A stretch of DNA of 10,843 bases from Actinomycetes bacterium (GCA_023429565.1 JAEZDJ010000006.1:1-10843), one strand, 5' to 3'. Counted from the stretch's first letter, positions 1-6,083 are shown. Notes: generated from the letters alone by a model not told the origin. Program-made: numbers and translations.

Positions 1-35
1 AGGCTGACGAGCTCGACGAAGACGATGCCGACTGA
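1..35 (+). CDS. 3' end of an unidentified protein with an acidic C-terminus
   Basis: Reading from base 3, the frame encodes ADELDEDDAD and then TGA at 33-35. Only ten full codons are visible, so the family cannot be named. An acidic Asp/Glu tail occurs at the end of many cytoplasmic proteins. The frame is supported only by its clean stop and the coding-like composition. The gene lies on the same strand as the tRNA, and no hairpin is visible between them. Confidence 0.4.
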   Translation, partial: ADELDEDDAD

Positions 36-62
36 CCGTTCTGTGCTCATTTTACGGGGCAT

Positions 63-93
63 TTGACAAATGGCCGTGTCACGTGCAAAATAT
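63..93 (+). promoter_or_regulatory. Putative promoter of the tRNA-Ala gene
   Basis: A perfect TTGACA -35 hexamer lies at 63-68. The best -10 candidate is AAATAT at 88-93, only three of six matches to TATAAT, with a long 19-base spacer. Transcription would start near base 100, about 20 bases before the mature tRNA. The -35 is convincing; the -10 is weak. Confidence 0.45.
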
Positions 94-122
94 CAACTCG
101 CGCACAACATGCGCATATTCGT

Positions 123-198
123 GGGGATGTAGCTCAGCTGGGAGAGCATTACGTTCGCAACGTAGGGGTCGTGGGTTCGAATCCCATCATCTCCACCA
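123..198 (+). tRNA. tRNA-Ala (anticodon CGC)
   Basis: This 76-base gene folds into a full cloverleaf. The acceptor stem pairs GGGGATG (123-129) with CATCTCC (188-194), and includes a G3-U70 wobble, the classic identity element of alanine tRNAs. The anticodon stem TTACG/CGTAG encloses the loop TTCGCAA, giving anticodon CGC, which reads the Ala codon GCG. The T arm is GTGGG-TTCGAAT-CCCAT, and the discriminator base is A at 195. The 3' CCA (196-198) is encoded in the DNA. Alanine identity therefore rests on two independent signals. A terminator follows ten bases downstream, suggesting a single-gene transcript. Confidence 0.97.
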
Positions 199-207
199 CG
201 GAATTCG

Positions 208-241
208 ACGCACCCGCTATATGCCGGGTGCGTTCATTTTT
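208..241 (+). terminator. Rho-independent terminator of the tRNA gene
   Basis: A perfect 9-base-pair stem (ACGCACCCG at 208-216 with CGGGTGCGT at 225-233) encloses an 8-base loop. It is followed by a T-rich tail, TCATTTTTC. Its position right after the tRNA fits termination of that transcript. Confidence 0.85.
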
Positions 242-300
242 CACAGCGCGGGATTTCTTTTTCAAGGATTGACTGACGCTCGCCGGAATTCGCTGAAATC

Positions 301-336
301 AAACAAGCCTCCATCGGATCATGGAGGCTTGTTTTC
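301..336. terminator. Strong bidirectional terminator between the tRNA and reductase genes
   Basis: A perfect 14-base-pair stem (301-314 with 321-334) encloses a 6-base loop. On the plus strand the tail reads GTTTTCCTT. On the minus strand the stem ends in CTTGTTT and continues GATTTC. It lies 29 bases beyond the stop codon of the minus-strand reductase gene, so its main role is probably to end that transcript, while also stopping any read-through from the tRNA side. Confidence 0.85.
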
Positions 337-363
337 CTTAAGGTGAAATCGAGCAGCAGGCTT

Positions 364-2151
364 TTATTCGCTTTTCGCGAGATGGTCGGCAAGCAGATAG
401 CCGAAGCAGAGGCTTCTTCCGAAATTCAGGCCGGGACACACGGTGGTGTAGTTGTTGCCGACGAAGTTTCCGGCAACCGACCCATTGGCGTAAAGCCCTT
501 CGATGACGTTGCCTTCGTCGTCCAGAACGTGCAGGTCGGGATCGGTCTGCAGGCCTCCCAGACACACGAGCAACGCGCTGTAGGTGGGAATGCAGTAAAA
601 GGGCCCCTCCTCGTCAATGCGGCACAGGTACTCGGCTGGCTTGAGGAAATCTTCGTCATGCCCCTTGTCGACAAGCTCGTTGTAACGCGCCACGGTCTTC
701 TTCAGGGTTTCGGCGGGCAACTCATTTGCGGCGGCCAAGGCTTCTATCGACTCGAATCCGCCTTCGGGACACATGAACAGCGTGTAGTCTTCTTTGGTGG
801 CGATGGGTCCCCCAAGATATCCTGCCTGCTCCGGAATATGGTCCATCCAGTTCTTGGTGTAGATGTTAAACACCTTTCCCCCTGGCTGGTGGAGCAGTTG
901 GATGCCTTCGTATCCCATGACGCAATGCTCGTTGTTGAAACGCTCCCCGTTGGCATTCACCTGCAAGTTGTTTTTCGACATGGTGAGCGCGATGATGGAC
1001 TCGTCCGCCGTCTGGTAGCGCTGGAGAAGCTGGGGGTCGTCGGCATAGAGGTTTCTGATCTCTTCGGAGCTCAGGGTGCAGGGCGACTGCCCCATCGTGC
1101 ATTCGACGGGCAGGGAGAATATCATGGGCGCATGGGGCTTTGTGGTCTGCATGGCGGCACCTGCCCATACGCCGAGCTTTTGTCCGTCTCCGGTGGCATA
1201 GTCGAGGAAGCCCTTGAACACATTGTCCGAATCGGCCATGGGACACAGTTCTTTGAGCATGGCTTCATCCATGGTGTAGTCGCCGGTGCACAGCACGACG
1301 GCTCGCGCGCCCACGTATCCCACGGTCTCTCCATCGGCTGAGGTGCAGACAGCCCCGTTCACGCGCCCGGAATCGTCCTTGATGAGCTGTTCGACCTTCG
1401 TGTTGTATGACAGGGACATGCCGGCATCGGTGCAACGTTTTTCCAAGATGGGCAGAAAGTCCATGATGGGGCTGCCGACTGTCGTGGGAATGCGGTTTTT
1501 CGACAAGGGATCCTTGTCTGTGGTGAACGAGCAGTTTGCTCCGCCCGCAAAGTTGTGAGTGCCCGGATATTCGCCCAGGGAGCCATGCTCCACCTCTGAG
1601 ATAAGGACCGTGAGCCCTTCTTCTTCGCAGATGTCGCACGCCCAGTCCATGGCTTCGCCAGAGCGAGTCGCGAAGATCCTCCAAAGCCGTTCGTCCACGT
1701 TGTGGCTCATCATTTCCATGATGCGGGGGAGCGCTTCCTCGACGTCAACCTCGCCCCCCGTCTGTTTTGCCAGAGAACTGTTGAAGGCGAAGACGGATCC
1801 GCCGATGCCGGTCCATTTCTCGGTCTTTGCCACCATGGTGACCTTTTCTCCCTGCTCGATGAGACGTGTGGCCGTTGCAAATCCCGACATGCCTGCACCG
1901 ATGACGAGAAACTGGCCGTCCAGGTCGACTTCTTTGTCAAAGTCTGTGATGGGATCGGGTGCCTTGCCCGCCCAGGAATTGATGCCTTCTGCAGAGGCTG
2001 TCTCATTTCCCCCCTTGGTGCCTTCGGACCCTGACGCCGCTGGCGCTGATGGCGTACATCCCGCAAGAGCCCCCATGGCTGCGATCGCGCTCGTGGCGGC
2101 TGCTCCTGTCAGGAACCCCCGTCGCGTCAAGTTTTTGCTTTCAGCGTTCAA
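364..2151 (-). CDS. Tat-exported FAD-dependent reductase, fumarate/urocanate reductase-like, lipoprotein type
   Basis: The 595-residue product is a flavoprotein of the fumarate reductase/succinate dehydrogenase (FAD_binding_2) family. The N-terminus has a twin-arginine motif, LTRRGFL (RR at 10-11), a hydrophobic stretch and a lipobox LAGC with Cys32, so it is probably Tat-exported and lipid-anchored. The dinucleotide motif GAGMSG is at 85-90, and a typical C-terminal FAD-binding segment (YANGSVAGN to NFGRSLCFGYLLADHL) closes the protein. The position that in this fold usually carries an acidic residue after strand beta-2 reads VTMVAK (A108). The HHTMGG-like active-site segment of fumarate reductases is replaced by SALLVCLGG near residue 525, so fumarate is an unlikely substrate. 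There is no CxxCH heme motif and no FMN-binding domain, so a separate electron donor is needed. The TTG start is chosen because AAGGAAGGGG sits 6 bases upstream and the Tat signal follows directly. The gene is divergent from the LuxR-type regulator. The substrate is unknown. Confidence 0.92.
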   Translation of the reverse strand: MNAESKNLTRRGFLTGAAATSAIAAMGALAGCTPSAPAASGSEGTKGGNETASAEGINSWAGKAPDPITDFDKEVDLDGQFLVIGAGMSGFATATRLIEQGEKVTMVAKTEKWTGIGGSVFAFNSSLAKQTGGEVDVEEALPRIMEMMSHNVDERLWRIFATRSGEAMDWACDICEEEGLTVLISEVEHGSLGEYPGTHNFAGGANCSFTTDKDPLSKNRIPTTVGSPIMDFLPILEKRCTDAGMSLSYNTKVEQLIKDDSGRVNGAVCTSADGETVGYVGARAVVLCTGDYTMDEAMLKELCPMADSDNVFKGFLDYATGDGQKLGVWAGAAMQTTKPHAPMIFSLPVECTMGQSPCTLSSEEIRNLYADDPQLLQRYQTADESIIALTMSKNNLQVNANGERFNNEHCVMGYEGIQLLHQPGGKVFNIYTKNWMDHIPEQAGYLGGPIATKEDYTLFMCPEGGFESIEALAAANELPAETLKKTVARYNELVDKGHDEDFLKPAEYLCRIDEEGPFYCIPTYSALLVCLGGLQTDPDLHVLDDEGNVIEGLYANGSVAGNFVGNNYTTVCPGLNFGRSLCFGYLLADHLAKSE

Positions 2152-2157
2152 TCCTAT

Positions 2158-2168
2158 CCCCTTCCTTT
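2158..2168 (-). promoter_or_regulatory. Ribosome binding site deciding a TTG start
   Basis: On the minus strand AAAGGAAGGGG lies six bases upstream of TTG at 2151-2149. No in-frame ATG lies nearby. An in-frame GTG eight codons upstream would place this purine run inside the coding sequence, so TTG is preferred. Confidence 0.75.
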
Positions 2169-2171
2169 CGG

Positions 2172-2190
2172 GCACGCCTCCGTGGCGTGC
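2172..2190. promoter_or_regulatory. Inverted repeat in the reductase leader
   Basis: GCACGCC (2172-2178) and GGCGTGC (2184-2190) form a perfect 7-base-pair inverted repeat around a 5-base spacer. It abuts the dyad element at 2189-2205 and lies between that element and the reductase ribosome binding site. It could be a 5'-leader hairpin or a second protein-binding half-site pair; the sequence does not decide. Confidence 0.5.
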
Positions 2191-2205
2191 GTGGCACCAC
2201 CATAG
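2189..2205 (-). promoter_or_regulatory. Dyad element, reductase-facing copy (putative operator/promoter)
   Basis: On the minus strand this reads CTATGGTGG-TG-CCACGC. It contains a perfect 10-base dyad GTGG-NN-CCAC and overlaps a possible -10 hexamer TATGGT (2204-2199). An almost identical copy faces the regulator gene at 2282-2298. Its placement 38 bases before the TTG start suggests it is the core promoter/operator of the reductase gene. Binding by the neighbouring regulator is an inference. Confidence 0.5.
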
Positions 2206-2281
2206 GGTTTTATCAGGGAAAAGCCACGACCTCTTTTGGGTCGTTTTGGCGCTCGTCTCAACAGGGGGCGGAACTGATGTG

Positions 2282-2298
2282 CTATGGTGGCACCACGC
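2282..2298 (+). promoter_or_regulatory. Dyad element, regulator-facing copy (putative operator/promoter)
   Basis: This reads CTATGGTGG-CA-CCACGC, matching the reductase-facing copy at 15 of 17 positions. The two differences fall in the dyad centre. It overlaps an extended -10 candidate, TG-C-TATGGT (2280-2288); a poor -35, TCAACA, lies at 2258-2263 with a 19-base spacer. The regulator start codon is 52 bases downstream, so autoregulation is plausible. Confidence 0.5.
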
Positions 2299-2350
2299 TT
2301 TTGGGGTGGTTGGGGTGTGTTTGGCGGAAGGGGCTGTCATAGAAGGGGAC

Positions 2351-3841
2351 ATGCGCGCGTCGTATTGCTTCATCGGCTTTGGGCTGCTGCTCGGCTTCGA
2401 GCAAGGAGTTCTGCTCTCGGAGTCGCTTTTCCTCTGCGTCGGCCTCAGGAGACAGCCAAACGACGTGTTTGACATCGCCTTGCTGGTGTCCCTGGCCCTC
2501 ACTTTGATGATTGTTGCGGGGTTGCGCTTTCGCCCGTCTGCCCGCGTCGTCTCTAAGCTCCCGCTGATCTCGGCTGCGCTCGTCATCGCCAGCCTTTTTG
2601 TCGTCGTGGCTTTTGCGGGCGGCCCGAGCGTTCTCGCCTTTGCCCTGGCGGGGGCTTTCGGGGGAATTGGCGTGGGGATTGCTGGTCTCATGTGGCAAGA
2701 TGCCTTGCTCAGCGTTCGAAAGCCGCTGAGGGGCGTTGCTCTGGGCATCGCGTTCGTCGCCTTGTTTGTTGCCAGCTACGCCCTCGTCGCCCTTCCTTCC
2801 CCCTCTGCGCTCGGCGTTGCCTTTCTTCTGCCTCTAGTTTCGGGACTGCTTCTCATGCGTGCTCGAATGACATTTGCCAGCTCACGTGACGAGATGGCGT
2901 TTCAAGACGCGCCTTCGCACCCATCCCCTGGCACGGTGGGGGATGGTTGGATGCCGGGCCTTTTCAAGAGGACCTTGAGTTCGTTCTCGTGTTTGGCGGC
3001 TTTTGTCGTGGTGTTCGGCATCGTGGGTCAGATTGCCATGAACAACCCGGGAGGGTTTGGCTATGCAAGCATGCTGACCACTCTGGCAATAGGAAGTGCG
3101 GCTATCGCGTTTCTCTGTATCGCGGCAACGCTTCTTCGCGTCATCAACCCCGCTTCCATTTACAAGGCGCTGTTTCCTTTGGCTCTGGGGGTGCTCTTTC
3201 TCTTGCCGTTCACCGGTTGGGAAAACAGGGTGTTCGTCAACATGTTCATTGCGGGCGGGTACTATTTTTTCAGCTTCGCCTTCATGTTGCTTCTTTCAAA
3301 CTTGATCGAGGAGCATTCATGTGACAGCTATCGCGTCAATGGGATGATGCGAGGTGCCGAAACCGCTTTGTCTTTGGTGGGAGTGTTTGTTGGCAAGGCG
3401 GTCGCTCGCAATGACGCATACGATTTCATCCAAGTGGTTGCCATCGTGTTCATCTGCGTGTATCTGTTTGCTATGGCACTGCTCGTCTTGACGGGCCAAG
3501 AGAAATGGCAGGCTGCGTCTCGGATTGGGGCTCCCAGTCAGGTTGTGGTTGTCAAGCAGGTCGTCGTGGGCTCCGGAGATCAGGTTGACGCCCGATGCGA
3601 TGCGTGCGCCCGGAAGTTCCTCCTCACGAAGCGTGAGGAGGAGGTGCTTGCCTATCTTGTCAGAGGCCGTTCGAGCGTATACATAAGCAAGGATCTGGTC
3701 CTTTCTCTCAATACTGTGAAAGGGCACGTCAAGAATATCTACGCCAAGACCGGCGTGCATTCGAAGCAGGACCTCATTGATCTTGTCGAACGTGGGTCGA
3801 GCAGTGTTCCAATCAATTCGTGCAATTCCCGTTCGCTATGA
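2351..3841 (+). CDS. Membrane-embedded LuxR-family transcriptional regulator (12 helices + HTH)
   Basis: The 496-residue protein has about twelve hydrophobic segments (from SYCFIGFGLLLGF near the start to VVAIVFICVYLFAMALLVL around residue 370). These are followed by a linker with a CDAC motif (416-419) and a C-terminal LuxR/GerE helix-turn-helix at about 424-481 (LTKREEEVL, YISKDL, NTVKGHVKNIYAKTGVHS). Such one-component sensors are abundant in Eggerthellaceae and usually sit beside exported reductases, as here. The likely role is to sense the reductase substrate at the membrane and control the divergent gene. The ATG at 2351 is chosen because AGAAGGGG precedes it and hydrophobic sequence begins just after. 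The upstream open frame has no such support. The protein ends with a 14-residue polar tail (SSSVPINSCNSRSL) beyond the HTH. The coding bases just before that tail recur at 5906-5937, where a stop follows at once. Confidence 0.9.
   Translation: MRASYCFIGFGLLLGFEQGVLLSESLFLCVGLRRQPNDVFDIALLVSLALTLMIVAGLRFRPSARVVSKLPLISAALVIASLFVVVAFAGGPSVLAFALAGAFGGIGVGIAGLMWQDALLSVRKPLRGVALGIAFVALFVASYALVALPSPSALGVAFLLPLVSGLLLMRARMTFASSRDEMAFQDAPSHPSPGTVGDGWMPGLFKRTLSSFSCLAAFVVVFGIVGQIAMNNPGGFGYASMLTTLAIGSAAIAFLCIAATLLRVINPASIYKALFPLALGVLFLLPFTGWENRVFVNMFIAGGYYFFSFAFMLLLSNLIEEHSCDSYRVNGMMRGAETALSLVGVFVGKAVARNDAYDFIQVVAIVFICVYLFAMALLVLTGQEKWQAASRIGAPSQVVVVKQVVVGSGDQVDARCDACARKFLLTKREEEVLAYLVRGRSSVYISKDLVLSLNTVKGHVKNIYAKTGVHSKQDLIDLVERGSSSVPINSCNSRSL
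3766..3797 (+). repeat. Direct repeat copy 1 (inside the LuxR-type gene 3' end)
   Basis: These 32 bases, encoding most of KQDLIDLVERG of the regulator, recur at 5906-5937 with one difference (ATT versus ATC, both Ile). The copies are in the same orientation, 2,140 bases apart, and bracket the AT-rich island with the lipoprotein gene. Confidence 0.9.
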
Positions 3842-4203
3842 GCATGCGACGCAAATGAAACCATGGCAGAATACCCACCAACTTCAATCTCTACCTTTAT
3901 TCTTGTTGGTGAAATCGAAAACAGACAAATGGGAAAGCAGCTAGATTGCGCGTTATGCGTGTCATGGAAACGTGGGATCATTGACTTCTTCCGAAAATTT
4001 AAAAAGTCGAATTATCGGTCTCCATTCTTAAGGGTCGAGACGTGATTCATGAGCAAAAGACTAACGGGAAATCGAATATAAATATATAATTAGTATAAAT
4101 TTATATTCAAATATCAAAATAGTTACTGTTTTTATGCCAGATAAGACGTTGAGTGGGAATTATTAAGCAAAATACTTAGTTTCAAGTAGTGGGGGTATTA
4201 TGA

Positions 4204-4302
4204 TGATTTTGGTGTTGTTATAAGCACGCCCCTAGCTGGGTCGATGATTTACCCGCTCGAGTTTTCAGAGTCTCCAGAATGTGTTTTGATGTACCAAAAT
4301 CA
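4204..4302. repeat. 10-base inverted repeats bounding a 99-base segment
   Basis: TGATTTTGGT (4204-4213) and ACCAAAATCA (4293-4302) are perfect inverted copies. A smaller GGGT/ACCC pair lies inside. This could be the closing stem of a structured leader RNA or the ends of a tiny mobile element. No target-site duplication is visible at the borders. Confidence 0.45.
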
Positions 4303-4315
4303 CTAATATCCAACT

Positions 4316-4355
4316 AGGCGCAGGCGACAGGCACGGAATGCCGCCTGCGCTTTCT
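4316..4355 (+). terminator. GC-rich hairpin upstream of the lipoprotein gene (terminator or attenuator-like)
   Basis: GCGCAGGCG (4318-4326) pairs perfectly with CGCCTGCGC (4342-4350), and two flanking pairs extend the stem (G4317-T4351, A4316-T4352). The tail TTTCTGTG is only partly T-rich. The hairpin ends about 20 bases before the lipoprotein start codon and close to its ribosome binding site (AAAGGA at 4362-4367), so it could end upstream transcription or modulate the gene. Confidence 0.45.
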
Positions 4356-4373
4356 GTGATCAAAGGATGGGCG

Positions 4374-5417
4374 ATGAAGCGAGGCTCGATACTCTTTTTA
4401 ATCGGTGCAATGTTTTTCATGGCAATCAGTTTTTACGGTTGTACTTCGGATGACAAGCGGGGCACTTCTCTCGATGCGTCTATCGGCATCATTGAAACGC
4501 GCGGAAACGCTGAAACAAGTAGGATCATCTTCTACGATAGAGAGCTGAACGAGGTGGCGCAGCTTCCTCTGAACTATGCAAACTTGGGTAACACTTTTTA
4601 TAATCCCCTAGTTTACAGGGGTAGCCTTTTTGCTATTCCACAAGGAAGATCTAAAGTTAAAAACGGCAATGCCGTTCTTCGAGTTGATTTAGATTCTCTT
4701 GCTTCTAAAATATACACCATTGATCAACCAGCCATGAACGATGTAACTGCGAGCGATGAGTACGTTTTTACCTGCAATACGTTAAATTATGCAACCTATA
4801 TAAATCGTTGCCGAATCGACAACGGGGATGTGTTGAAGATAGCTATTGAGGGGGTATATGTATCGAAAATTATTTGGTACGAAGAGAGCCTGTATGCTTT
4901 TGGATTATCTCTCGATAACGACTCTTTGATGATCTTACGCTACGACAAGAACCTGGTCCTCCAAGAATCAATTGATTGCAGTAATTATGATTCGGACGCT
5001 TATAGGGCGGTTGTCTATGAAGGTAAAATCTATTTCTGTAGCGTTGGCTTAGGGGGAAGGCAGATCGGCGTGCTTGACACCAAAGACAATACGGTGAACG
5101 CCCTTCAGCTGAACAGGGGTGGCGCTTCGAGCGTAGCTTTCGCAGACGGTAAGCTTTATGTTGCTCACTATAATGTTGTCCAAGGGCAAGACGATAGCGC
5201 GCTGAGCATTGTTGATCTTGAGACGGGAGCTATCGAAGAGCATGTTTTCGAGCACGAAGCAATGCAGATGGTTGTAGCTGAGGGGTCGATATACCTCCTC
5301 GGAGATTGGGCTGTATACCAATACGATGCTGAAAGCGTAGACTTCATTGGAAGCAAATCGATTGAGAAAATGCCTGGTAGCTATAGTTATCTTTCGGGGC
5401 TGTTCTCTGTGAACTAA
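4374..5417 (+). CDS. Putative extracytoplasmic beta-propeller lipoprotein
   Basis: The 347-residue product starts MKRGSILFLIGAMFFMAISF and reaches Cys23 in a YGC context, a short signal peptide with a non-ideal lipobox. The mature part has about six spaced repeats ending a beta-strand pair in G/E-K/S-hydrophobic-Y: RGSLFAI, DEYVFTC, EESLYAF, EGKIYFC, DGKLYVA and EGSIYLL. Each is about 40-50 residues from the next, and lines such as VLRVDLDSL, IGVLDTKDN and LSIVDLETG lie between them. This is the look of a six- or seven-bladed beta-propeller, but no named family was recognised. ATG at 4374 is preferred to an in-frame ATG twelve codons earlier because AAAGGA lies six bases upstream and the signal peptide begins there. 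Its codons are clearly more AT-rich than those of galU or the regulator, suggesting acquisition from elsewhere. Function and ligand are unknown. Confidence 0.75.
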   Translation: MKRGSILFLIGAMFFMAISFYGCTSDDKRGTSLDASIGIIETRGNAETSRIIFYDRELNEVAQLPLNYANLGNTFYNPLVYRGSLFAIPQGRSKVKNGNAVLRVDLDSLASKIYTIDQPAMNDVTASDEYVFTCNTLNYATYINRCRIDNGDVLKIAIEGVYVSKIIWYEESLYAFGLSLDNDSLMILRYDKNLVLQESIDCSNYDSDAYRAVVYEGKIYFCSVGLGGRQIGVLDTKDNTVNALQLNRGGASSVAFADGKLYVAHYNVVQGQDDSALSIVDLETGAIEEHVFEHEAMQMVVAEGSIYLLGDWAVYQYDAESVDFIGSKSIEKMPGSYSYLSGLFSVN

Positions 5418-5903
5418 AGTCTAAAACCAGGGTAGCTCTTATGGATCTAGGGCATTCTTGTCAATGAAGTAAGTTGCTGGCATTCAAACTCGGCACTTTG
5501 CCATCCATCCGTCCTGCCGTCGTATCAAGCTATGCGGCCATGCCATGGTAATCGTTTTGATCACGCTCTTGCGAGTCAGGGGGATGATGCGGAGGAACGG
5601 TCTTCGCGTTTTTTGGCGACAGGATGGCTATTGCTTATTGGCACTTCGCCAAGCGTGTCGGGAGATAATATGCTTGATGGTGCGAGCTTGGAAAGCAAAA
5701 CCTCTGATTGCATTGGATATTTTGATAGCTTAGTTTTACGGGTTGGAGATGGCGCCTCTTTCCCGCATCGAGCTTCTTTAAATGAAACATCTGCGTGGCC
5801 ATACCGTGAGTTCTAGACTCTTCTTGCGGTTCAGCGGGTCCACGCCGTCGAGTGAGTGCTTGATGCGTTTCGCATCGCACCATCGGATGCACTTCGCTAC
5901 ACC

Positions 5904-5939
5904 ATGCAGGACCTCATCGATCTTGTCGAACGTGGGTGA
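5904..5939 (+). pseudogene. Remnant of a second LuxR-type regulator (last HTH helix and stop)
   Basis: Codons 5907-5936 read QDLIDLVERG, followed by TGA at 5937-5939. This is the same peptide as residues 473-482 of the intact regulator, encoded by almost the same bases. Upstream in frame, the sequence VLDAFRIAPSDALRYTM does not resemble an HTH, and a TGA at 5853-5855 closes the frame, so no intact regulator exists here. Bases 5880-5897 loosely resemble the codons just before the repeat in the intact gene, with an apparent short insertion. A weaker match at 5572-5595 (RVxGMMR) is collinear with the regulator. Either this is a decayed paralogue, or only the gene end was duplicated. Confidence 0.6.
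5906..5937 (+). repeat. Direct repeat copy 2 (in the LuxR-type remnant)
   Basis: It is identical at 31 of 32 positions to 3766-3797 and in the same orientation. Flanking bases diverge immediately on both sides. Confidence 0.9.
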
Positions 5940-6074
5940 TCATGGTGGTCGGTCAGGCCCCTTCTTTCCAGTCTTGCTGCAAGGCGGTTGAAGCGGCTGT
6001 CTGATCCTGGGCGTTGCCGGGCGCTGGGGAAAACGTGGCGAAGAGGTGCACAAACGCGATGGCTCCAATGCCCG

Positions 6075-6083
6075 TGCTACAAT
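6075..6083 (+). promoter_or_regulatory. Extended -10 promoter of galU
   Basis: TG at 6075-6076, one base, then TACAAT at 6078-6083 form an extended -10 element with five of six consensus bases. No good -35 is visible, as is common for extended -10 promoters. Transcription would start near 6090, giving a leader of about 70 bases. Confidence 0.6.

Larger units (their letters stand above)
3842..4373. other. 532-base gene-free, AT-rich leader/intergenic region
   Basis: No convincing gene is seen. From about 4060 to 4220 the composition is much more AT-rich than the flanking genes. It holds a 9-base inverted repeat (4074-4082 with 4100-4108) inside nearly pure A/T. A perfect 10-base inverted repeat (TGATTTTGGT at 4204-4213 with its complement at 4293-4302) encloses 79 bases. 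A GC-rich hairpin lies at 4316-4352. No clear terminator follows the regulator stop. A TATAAG at 4219-4224 is a possible -10 for the lipoprotein gene, but lacks a good -35. Confidence 0.6.

Noticed and set aside
123..198. tRNA 3' end as an integration site for a mobile element
   Set aside because: No second copy of the tRNA 3' end was found in the window, and no integrase gene is visible.
343..1341. 332-codon open frame on the plus strand
   Set aside because: It is a complementary-strand shadow of the reductase gene, whose family motifs are clear.
2226..2247. Small hairpin ACGACC/GGTCGT followed by TTT
   Set aside because: The stem is only six base pairs and it lies in the control region upstream of the regulator. 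It is too weak to call a terminator, and no second copy supports an operator.
1559..2350. Upstream extension of the regulator frame to 760 residues
   Set aside because: It lies antisense to the reductase coding sequence, crosses the control region and lacks any domain. The ATG at 2351 fits the start of the membrane domain.
2152..2748. Upstream extension of the reductase frame to a 794-residue protein on the minus strand
   Set aside because: It runs antisense through the regulator's membrane segments, has no hydrophobic or domain content, and would bury the Tat signal and the ribosome binding site inside the protein.
3619..3641. Perfect 9-base-pair inverted repeat with a 5-base loop
   Set aside because: It falls inside the HTH coding sequence and arises from codons for FLLTKREEEV. 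There is no T-tail, and it is not near a gene end.
3863..4045. 60-codon open frame after the regulator
   Set aside because: There is no ribosome binding site at a proper distance, no recognisable features, and it runs into the AT-rich non-coding stretch.
5532..5816. 94-codon open frame and an overlapping 62-codon frame
   Set aside because: Neither has a good ribosome binding site or family resemblance. The tract looks like decayed sequence. The 62-codon frame is mentioned only for its weak RVxGMMR match to the regulator.
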